Origin: CAMLLJ01 sp035759585
GTDB lineage: Bacteria; Gemmatimonadota; Gemmatimonadetes; Gemmatimonadales; GWC2-71-9
DNA: 26,254 bases
NCBI GenBank assembly: GCA_035759585.1
Contig: DASTUP010000080.1
Span: forward strand, 1-26,254
Reading direction: 5' to 3'
In this document: piece after piece, positions 20,295 through 26,254 of the stretch
How the letters are laid out: the number at the start of each line of letters is the position of its first letter
Numbering within the stretch: position 1 is the stretch's first letter
Made by a program: the position numbers and the translations under genes
Notes under the pieces: generated by a model
Database searches by the model: none
What the model was told of the DNA's origin: nothing
The model's input: the letters and a program-made list of their open reading frames with translations, nothing else

Positions 20295-20987
20295 GTGACT
20301 CCGTCCCGCTCCGCCGCCGCCCACGCGCTCCTCGCCGAGCATTTTCCCGACACGCTGCCGGCCGCGCAGCGGAGCCGAAGTGCCGTCCCTACAGGGATAT
20401 CCGCGCTCGACCGGATCTTCCCGGCGGGTGGCTTCCAGCGCGGGCGGCTGGCGGTCTGGTCGCCCGGCATCGGGGCGGCTGCCCTGCTCCGGTCCGCGTG
20501 CCTCCGGACCGTTGCCGAGGGAGAGCGCGCCGCCTGGATCGACGCCAGGCACCTCGTGGCGGGTGCCTGCTGGCGCACCGGTCCGCTGCTGGTCCGGCCC
20601 CGCGGTGAGCTCGAGGCGCTGCGTGCGGCGGAGGTGCTCGCGCGCTCGGGGGGGTTCGCGCTGCTCGTGGTGGACGGCGTCGAGCCGGAGACGGGTGCCA
20701 TGGTGCGCCTTTCGCGCGCCGCGCACGAAGGCGGTTCTGCGCTCGTGCTCCTCACCCGTGTCACCGCGCTCGCCACGATCCGGCTCTCGTCGCGCGCCCG
20801 GCTCGAGCAGTACGGCTGGCGGAGAAGCCGGGGCAGCCGCAGCACCGACGTCACTGCAGTCTCCCTGCGGATCGAAGCGCGTGCGTCGGGCTGGCACGCC
20901 GGCACCGACCTCGTGATCCCCGTCTGGCGCGATGACACTCGTCTGTCTCTGGAACCCGGCCGCCGGGACCGCCGCGGCCAGCGCTGA
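20295..20987 (+). CDS. imuA: ImuA-like translesion-synthesis accessory protein
   Basis: A 230-residue RecA-related protein, first gene of a mutasome cassette. ImuA acts with ImuB and DnaE2 in error-prone bypass of DNA damage. The RecA-like core reads VPTGISALDRIFPAGGFQRG and then LAVWSPGIGAAALLRSA, where a Walker A would be expected. It lacks the Gly-Lys-Ser/Thr, so nucleotide binding is doubtful. A Walker B-like FALLVVDGV is kept. The C-terminus overlaps imuB by 56 bp. Start choice is uncertain: GTG at 20295 is used because residues before it look non-coding; a TTG at 20178 would place the palindrome inside the gene. The assignment rests largely on position before imuB and dnaE2 and on the residual RecA fold. 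Confidence 0.75.
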   Translation: MTPSRSAAAHALLAEHFPDTLPAAQRSRSAVPTGISALDRIFPAGGFQRGRLAVWSPGIGAAALLRSACLRTVAEGERAAWIDARHLVAGACWRTGPLLVRPRGELEALRAAEVLARSGGFALLVVDGVEPETGAMVRLSRAAHEGGSALVLLTRVTALATIRLSSRARLEQYGWRRSRGSRSTDVTAVSLRIEARASGWHAGTDLVIPVWRDDTRLSLEPGRRDRRGQR

Positions 20988-22221
20988 GCTCGCCGCCGCA
21001 CTCCTCACCCTCGCCCCCCGGATCCGCGCCGATCGCGCCGGGATGGTCTGGGCGGACGCGCGCGGGCTCGAAGCGCGCGGCCTCGCGGGCGGGCTCCTCG
21101 CGGTGATCCGCGAGCGCGGCGGCGTGCCGCGCGCGGGGATCTCCGCCGTGCCCGTCGCCGCAGAGATCGCCGCCGTCTACGGCAGCGACGAGATCACGGT
21201 CGTCGAGCGGGGGGCGGAGCGCGCCTTTCTCGCCCCCTGGCCGCTCGCGGTGCTCGCGCCGCCGAAGGAGCTCGTGCCTGCGCTGGAGGCCACCGGCATC
21301 GAGCGCTGCGGCGATCTCGCAGCGCTCGCGCTCGGCGCCGTCGAGGTGCGCTTCGGCGCGGCGGGCGCCGCGCTCTGGCGCCGCGCGCGCGGCGAGGACA
21401 CCGCGCCGCTCTTCGCGCCCATGGTGCGCGCACTGCCGAGTGCCTCGCTCGAGTGGAGCGACTACGTGCTTCACGATGCCGAGCGCCTGCTCTTCATTCT
21501 CAACCGGCTCACCGGCAGCGTGAGCGCCGCACTCCGCGCCATGGGCCAGGGGGCGGACCGGCTCGCGCTGGTCTTCATGCTTGCCGGCGGCGGGAGCGTC
21601 GAGCACGGCGTGCAGCCGTCGCGCCCGAGCGCCGATGGCGCTGCCTGGATGCGGCTGCTCCGGGACACCCTCGAGCGGGTACGGCTCGCCGACGGCATCG
21701 TGGGGCTCACCCTTCGCGTGGATGCGGTGGGACCCACCGAATGCGTGCAGGGAGACGTGCTCGACCGCGGCTTCGCGAGCGCCGGCGCTGCGGAGGTGGC
21801 GCTCGCGCGGGTGCTCGATCGCGATGCCTCGGTGGTGACTCCGCGCAATTCCCGGCACCCGCTCGTCCGCCGGCGCACCGAATGGATCGAGGAGCCCTCG
21901 TCGCTCGTGTGGGCGCGGCCGCAGCTGGGCGCGGGAGACACCGATCCCGAGATCGTGCTGCATCTCCTCCCCGAGCCCGAGCTCGTCGAGGCGGAGACGA
22001 AGGACCGCCAGGGATTCGCGGTACCGGTGCGCTATCGCGGCGCGGATGGTGGATGGCAGGAGATCGTCGCCGCATCGGGCCCCGACTGCTTCTCGGGCGG
22101 CCAGTGGGAGACGGCGTACGCCTGCGAGGCGTACTGCTGCGTGCGCCAGGACGGCGAGCTCGTCCAGCTCTGCCGCGACGCGCGGCGCGACCGCTGGGAA
22201 GTGCACGGAGTCTGGCGCTAG
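20932..22221 (+). CDS. imuB: ImuB-like inactive Y-family polymerase subunit
   Basis: A 429-residue protein related to Y-family DNA polymerases; ImuB links the sliding clamp with DnaE2 but does not polymerise. The N-terminal ~150 residues keep the Y-family fold (TLVCLWNPAAG, MVWADARGLEARGLAGG, AGISAVPVAAEIAAVYG). The catalytic Asp-Glu of true polymerases is missing: the S-x-D-E position reads A-D-A-R-G. The C-terminal region holds GPDCFSGGQWETAY and RDRWEVHGVW, matching the ImuB tail. I see no clear clamp-binding Q-L-x-L-F motif by eye. It overlaps imuA by 56 bp, and its TAG stop is immediately followed by the dnaE2 ATG, so coupling is likely. Length is slightly short for the family. Confidence 0.85.
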   Translation: MTLVCLWNPAAGTAAASAELAAALLTLAPRIRADRAGMVWADARGLEARGLAGGLLAVIRERGGVPRAGISAVPVAAEIAAVYGSDEITVVERGAERAFLAPWPLAVLAPPKELVPALEATGIERCGDLAALALGAVEVRFGAAGAALWRRARGEDTAPLFAPMVRALPSASLEWSDYVLHDAERLLFILNRLTGSVSAALRAMGQGADRLALVFMLAGGGSVEHGVQPSRPSADGAAWMRLLRDTLERVRLADGIVGLTLRVDAVGPTECVQGDVLDRGFASAGAAEVALARVLDRDASVVTPRNSRHPLVRRRTEWIEEPSSLVWARPQLGAGDTDPEIVLHLLPEPELVEAETKDRQGFAVPVRYRGADGGWQEIVAASGPDCFSGGQWETAYACEAYCCVRQDGELVQLCRDARRDRWEVHGVWR

Positions 22222-25200
22222 ATGGCCGCCGAGCTGCGCGCGCACTCCGCCTTTTCCTTCGGCGACGGCGCCGTGACGCCCGAGGCGCTCGTCACCCGCG
22301 CCGCCGCGCTCGGCTACTCCGCGCTCGGGCTCACCGACACCGCCGACCTCGGCGGCGTCGTGCGCTTCGTGCTCGAGGCGCGGAAGCACGGCATGAAGGC
22401 GATCGTCGGCGCGGAGCTCGAGGTGGACGGCCACCCGATGGCATTTCTGGCGCGCACCGCGGAGGGCTATCGCAACATCGCGTCACTCGTGACCCGCGCG
22501 CGCTCGGGCGCGCTCTCGAGCTGGCGGCGGGAGCGGCCGCACGTGCCGCGAGGCCTGCCGGCCGTGCGCTGGGCCGATGTCGCGGAGCGGAGCGCGGGAG
22601 TCCACGCACTCACCGGCCCCGCGGCAGGCCGCGTGGCATCGCTCGTCCGGAGCGGCGATCCTGCGGCGGCGGCACGTCACGTCGCGGAGCTGCGCGAAGT
22701 CTTCGGGAGCCGCCTCGCCATCGAGGTGCAGCGCCATCACGCCGGCGCGCGCGAAGCGGAACTCGCCGACGCGCTCATGGCACTGGCGGAAGAGGCCGGG
22801 ATTCCGTGGGTGGCGTGCCAGGACCCGCGCTACCTCGACAACCGGAGCCGCCTGGTGCACGACATGCTGACGGCGCTGCGCGCGGGGCTCACGCTCGAGG
22901 CCGCGGCGCACGCCGGCGTGCTCCTTCCCAACGGCCGCTGGCGCCTCCTTCCTCCCGACCAGCTGCGAACGCTCTGGGCCGACGATCCCGGCGGGCTCGA
23001 GGAAGCGGAGCGCATCGCCACCGAGTGCCGCTTCGACCTCGCATGGATGCGCCCGCCCCTGCCCCGCTTCCCGGTGCCCGACGGCTGCACCGATGATTCC
23101 TTCCTCCGCTCGCGCGTCGAAGCGGGCGCGCGCGAGCGCTGGGGCATCATTTCCCCCGCGCAGGCCGCGCAGCTCGACCACGAGCTCGGCGTGATCCAGC
23201 GACTCGGCTTCGCCGGCTTCTTCCTCGTGATGTGGGATGCGGTGCGGCATGCGCGCGAGCTCAACATCCTCTGCCAGGGGCGCGGCAGTGCCGCGAATTC
23301 CGCCGTCGCCTACTGCCTTGGCGTCACTGCGGTGGACCCGGTGCGGCACGGCCTTCTCTTCGAGCGCTTCCTCTCCGAGACGCGCGTGGACGGGCTCTCG
23401 GAGGCGCCGGACATCGACCTCGACATCGAGCACGACCGCCGGGAGGAAGTGCTCGACTACGCCTACGGCCACTGGGACCGGTCGCGCGCGGCGATCGCGT
23501 GCACCGTGCAGCACTACCGCGCGCCGAACGCCCTGCTCGATGCCATGCGCGCCCTCGGCTATCCCGCGGCGCAGGCGCATCTCCTCGCGAAGCGCGTGCA
23601 CTATCTCGAGGCAGCGGACGGCGCGGAGCAGCTCCGGGCCCTTGCGCCCCGCTTCGGGCTCGCGCTCGACGATGCGCGCGGCCGTGCCCTCCTCGCGCTG
23701 ATGGCGGGGTGCGATGCCCTGCCGCGGATGCGCTCCACGCACGTCGGCGGTTTCGTGCTCTCCGCGGAGCCCCTCGGCGACTATCTCCCGGTCGAGCCGA
23801 CGACGATGGGCCGCACCATCATCCAGTTCGACAAGGACGATCTCGATGCGATCGGCGTGCCGAAGTTCGACTTCCTCGGGCTCGGCGCGCTCTCGCTCGT
23901 GCGGCGCAGCTTCGACGTGATCGAGCGGCGGACGGGAGTGCGTCCCGAGATCTATCATCTGCCGCCCGACGATTCCCCGACCTACCAGCTCATCTCGAGC
24001 GGCGAGACGATCGGCACGTTCCAGATCGAGAGCCGCGCGCAGATCTCGTCGATCCTCCGCACCCGCCCGGAGCACCTCTACGATCTCGTGGTGCAGGTGG
24101 CGCTCATCCGCCCGGGCCCGATCCAGGCGCGGTTCGTCCATCCGTACACGATGCGCCGGCGCGGGCGCGAGCCGGTCACGTACGTGCATCCGCGACTCGA
24201 GCCGATTCTCGCGCGGACGCAGGGCATCCCCATCTTTCAGGAACAGGCGATGGCGGTCGCCATGGCGCTCGGCGGCTACACGGCGGCCGAGGCGGATGCG
24301 CTGCGCCGCACGATGGGGCACAACCGGAAGCGGCAGCGGCTGCTCGACGAGCTCGCCCGCCTCTCTGATCGCATGGTGGGAGAAGGGATCGAGCCGAAGG
24401 TGGCCAGGCGGATCACGGCCGACCTCGAGAGCTTCGGCAGCTACGGCTTTCCCGAATCGCACGCGTGGAGCTTCGCGCTCATCGCCTACGCCACGGCGTG
24501 GCTCAAGCGGCACCACCCGGCGGAGTTCTATCTCGGCCTGCTCAACTCGTGGCCGATGGGATTCTACCCGCCCTCCACGCTGATCCACGATGCGAAGCGG
24601 CAGGGCGTCGAGGTGCGCGCGCCCTGCATGCGCGACGGTGACTGGGAATGCACCGTCGAGGAGACCGCGGATCTCCTGCGGCCGGCGCTCCGCATCGGGT
24701 GGCGCCATATCCGCGGCGTCGGGACGCGCGCGCTGGAGGCGCTGAAGGCCGGACGTGCCGGCGGTCCTTTCCGTTCGATCGAGGACGTCGTCCGCCGCTC
24801 GTCGCTCGGGCGGACCGAGGCGCTTGGCCTGGCGCAGGCGGGGGCCCTTGCCGCCTGGCAGCCGGACCGGCGCCGCGCCGCCTGGGAAGCGCTCCGCGCC
24901 GTGGGAGATGCGCTCCCGCTCGCGCCTGCCGGCACGGCGCTGCACGACCCCCGCCCGCTCGACCGCACCGAGCTGATCTTCCTCGACTACGCGACCACCG
25001 GCGTGAGCCTGCACGGCCACCCGATGGAGCACGTCCGCGACCGTCTGCGCGCGGCCGGCGCCCTCGACAGCGCGCAGCTCGCGCAGCGCCGCCGCGGCGA
25101 GGTGCTGGTGGGCGGGCTCGTCACCATTCGCCAGCGTCCCGCCACCGCCAACGGCACGATCTTCCTCCTGCTCGAAGACGAGCACGGCTTCATCAACGTG

Positions 25201-25371
25201 ATCGTGCCCCGGCAGCTCGTGGAGCCCAACACCGAGGTGGTGAAGTTTGCGCCGTTCATTCTGGTGCGAGGGCGGCTGGAGCGGGAAGGCAAGGTGATCA
25301 ACGTGGTGGGGCGGGACTTTCTCGCGCTCGAGGCGGCGCAGGTGGTGCACGCGACGCGGGACTTCAGGTAG
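22222..25371 (+). CDS. dnaE2: Error-prone DNA polymerase III alpha subunit DnaE2
   Basis: A 1049-residue C-family polymerase that copies damaged templates in the ImuA-ImuB-DnaE2 mutasome. Order: PHP domain (1 to ~200), palm, thumb, fingers, then an OB-fold near the end (EVLVGGLVTIRQRPATANGT). The polymerase site is intact: GRGSAANSAVAYCLG near 353, PDIDLDIEHDRREEVLDYAY near 396 with the two catalytic Asp, and FDKDDLDAIGVPKFDFLGL near 536 with the third. The PHP metal site is not: the usual H-x-H-S reads R-A-H-S (Arg6) and T-D-H reads T-D-T (Thr40), so PHP nuclease activity is unlikely. The length is typical. Its ATG directly follows the imuB stop. The 3' end overlaps the convergent kinase gene by 8 bp. 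Confidence 0.95.
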   Translation: MAAELRAHSAFSFGDGAVTPEALVTRAAALGYSALGLTDTADLGGVVRFVLEARKHGMKAIVGAELEVDGHPMAFLARTAEGYRNIASLVTRARSGALSSWRRERPHVPRGLPAVRWADVAERSAGVHALTGPAAGRVASLVRSGDPAAAARHVAELREVFGSRLAIEVQRHHAGAREAELADALMALAEEAGIPWVACQDPRYLDNRSRLVHDMLTALRAGLTLEAAAHAGVLLPNGRWRLLPPDQLRTLWADDPGGLEEAERIATECRFDLAWMRPPLPRFPVPDGCTDDSFLRSRVEAGARERWGIISPAQAAQLDHELGVIQRLGFAGFFLVMWDAVRHARELNILCQGRGSAANSAVAYCLGVTAVDPVRHGLLFERFLSETRVDGLSEAPDIDLDIEHDRREEVLDYAYGHWDRSRAAIACTVQHYRAPNALLDAMRALGYPAAQAHLLAKRVHYLEAADGAEQLRALAPRFGLALDDARGRALLALMAGCDALPRMRSTHVGGFVLSAEPLGDYLPVEPTTMGRTIIQFDKDDLDAIGVPKFDFLGLGALSLVRRSFDVIERRTGVRPEIYHLPPDDSPTYQLISSGETIGTFQIESRAQISSILRTRPEHLYDLVVQVALIRPGPIQARFVHPYTMRRRGREPVTYVHPRLEPILARTQGIPIFQEQAMAVAMALGGYTAAEADALRRTMGHNRKRQRLLDELARLSDRMVGEGIEPKVARRITADLESFGSYGFPESHAWSFALIAYATAWLKRHHPAEFYLGLLNSWPMGFYPPSTLIHDAKRQGVEVRAPCMRDGDWECTVEETADLLRPALRIGWRHIRGVGTRALEALKAGRAGGPFRSIEDVVRRSSLGRTEALGLAQAGALAAWQPDRRRAAWEALRAVGDALPLAPAGTALHDPRPLDRTELIFLDYATTGVSLHGHPMEHVRDRLRAAGALDSAQLAQRRRGEVLVGGLVTIRQRPATANGTIFLLLEDEHGFINVIVPRQLVEPNTEVVKFAPFILVRGRLEREGKVINVVGRDFLALEAAQVVHATRDFR

Positions 25372-26254
25372 GCGGCGCAGCGTCGAGCACGGAGCGCACC
25401 GTGCGACCGAGCACGTCCGGATCGAACGGCTTCGGCAGGAGCACGGCGCCGGGCATGCCGAGACTCTCCGCCTCGATCGCCTGTTCCGTGTAGCCGGACA
25501 TGAAGACGATGCGCACGCCCGGCCGGGCCGCTGCCACGGCCTCCGCCACGGCGGGCCCGTTCATTCCCGGCATCACCACATCGCTCAGCAGCACATCGAT
25601 CGCGCCGCCGTGCCGCCGTGCAATGCCGAGCGCCTCGCCACCCGTCGCCGCCTCGAGGACGTGGTAGCCGAGGCTCGCGAGCGTGCGGGACGCGAGCGAA
25701 CGGACCGCCGGCTCGTCCTCGACGACGAGCACGGTCTCCTGCCCGCGCGCGGGCAGTTCGCTCGCTGTGCCGGGGGAGTCGCCCGCCGCGGCGGCGGAGC
25801 GCGGCAGCAGCACCGTGAACGTGCTGCCGCGGGCCGGCTCGCTCGACGCCCAGATGTGGCCACCCGCCTGGCGCACGATGCCGTAACAGACGGCGAGGCC
25901 GAGCCCGGTGCCCTTGCCCTGCTACTTCGTCGTGAAGAACGGCTCGAAGACGCGCGCGAGCGTCGCCTCGTCCATGCCGACGCCGGTGTCGCGCACCACG
26001 AGCACGACGAAGTCGCCCGCCTGCGCGTCCGGGCGCGCGGCGGCGTCGGCCTCCGTGAGGTGCACGTGCTCCACGCGGAACGCCAGCGTGCCGCCGTGCG
26101 GCATGGCGTCGCGCGCGTTCACCGCGAGGTTCATCACCACCTGCTCGACCTGCCCCGGGTCGGCACGAACGAGCCAGCGCTCCGCCGGCAGCTCGACGTC
26201 GAGGCGGACATCCTCGCCGATCACGCGGCGCAGCATCGACTCGGTCGACTCCAC
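25364..26254 (-). pseudogene. Hybrid histidine kinase (HATPase plus receiver) broken by an in-frame amber codon; runs off the right edge
   Basis: The C-terminal part of a sensor hybrid kinase. From the right edge: the N-box NLAVNARDAMPHGG, the G1 box VVRDTGVGMDEATLARVFEP, FFTTK, then a TAG stop at 25924-25922. The same frame continues at once with QGKGTGLGLAVCYGIVRQAGG, the G2 box, then GSTFTVLLPRSA. A linker and a complete receiver follow (VLVVEDEPAVRS, phospho-Asp in DVLLSDVVMPGMNG, FMSGYTEQ, LLPKPFD). The position normally holds Glu (K-E-Q-G-K-G-T-G), so a GAG to TAG change explains the break. A truncated product would lack half the ATP lid. The His-box and sensor lie outside the window. 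A sequencing error or read-through cannot be ruled out. Confidence 0.85.

Noticed and set aside
20851..22434. A 527-codon minus-strand frame over imuA/imuB
   Set aside because: No family motifs; it lies antisense to the mutasome genes, whose order and overlaps are coherent.
22483..25350. A 955-codon open frame on the minus strand antisense to dnaE2
   Set aside because: It mirrors codon positions of a clear polymerase gene, is rich in Arg/His/Glu, and has no motifs. High GC removes stops from the antisense frame.
1..26254. Prophage, transposon or integration site
   Set aside because: No integrase, transposase or structural phage gene is present, and I found no direct repeats of the tRNA 3' ends.

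Overview
The window is high-GC, densely coded bacterial DNA from a diderm that makes many lipoproteins. A Gemmatimonadota-like organism fits best, from the combination of DUF4402 secreted proteins, a PEP-CTERM protein, tandem Ig-like lipoproteins with a C-G-G-D/E-D start, a SURF1/oxidase-type gene and an imuA-imuB-dnaE2 cassette. This is an inference from gene content; no rRNA is present to confirm it.

Layout. 1-1.4 kb: a gene cut by the left edge (signal peptide only), a DUF4402 secreted protein behind a near-consensus sigma-54 promoter, and a small secreted protein on the other strand. 1.4-2.8 kb: an OmpA/Pal-type lipoprotein and an FKBP-type prolyl isomerase lipoprotein, then tRNA-Pro(GGG). 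2.8-5.45 kb: a tightly coupled three-gene operon (QueC-like PP-loop protein, GNAT acetyltransferase, BKACE enzyme) whose genes overlap by ATGA. 5.45-5.84 kb: a divergent control region with a perfect DnaA box, a strong sigma70-type promoter and a structured leader, feeding a putative DNA-metabolism protein (5840-6874). 6.95-8.13 kb: a PEP-CTERM protein and a tRNA-Leu(GAG)/tRNA-Thr(CGT) pair.

8.2-16.4 kb: three tandem paralogous giant lipoproteins built of Ig-like (Big_1-type) domains, two of which share an upstream element pair at identical spacing. An outer-membrane beta-barrel gene precedes them. 17.2-19.2 kb: SURF1 and a convergent secreted M19 dipeptidase. The dipeptidase leader is occupied by an 8-bp tandem repeat that forms a perfect 31-bp inverted repeat. 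19.3-20.2 kb: a YkgJ-type Cys-cluster protein and a single-domain response regulator. 20.3-25.4 kb: the translesion mutasome imuA-imuB-dnaE2, whose Walker A and PHP metal sites look degenerate. 25.4 kb to the end: a hybrid histidine kinase broken by an in-frame amber codon in its ATP lid.

The strongest candidates for something undescribed are the PP-loop/GNAT/BKACE operon, the Ig-like lipoprotein array with its conserved post-cysteine acidic motif and shared upstream elements, and the DnaA-box control region in front of the unknown DNA-metabolism gene. All functions are read from sequence motifs by eye; no database search was run.
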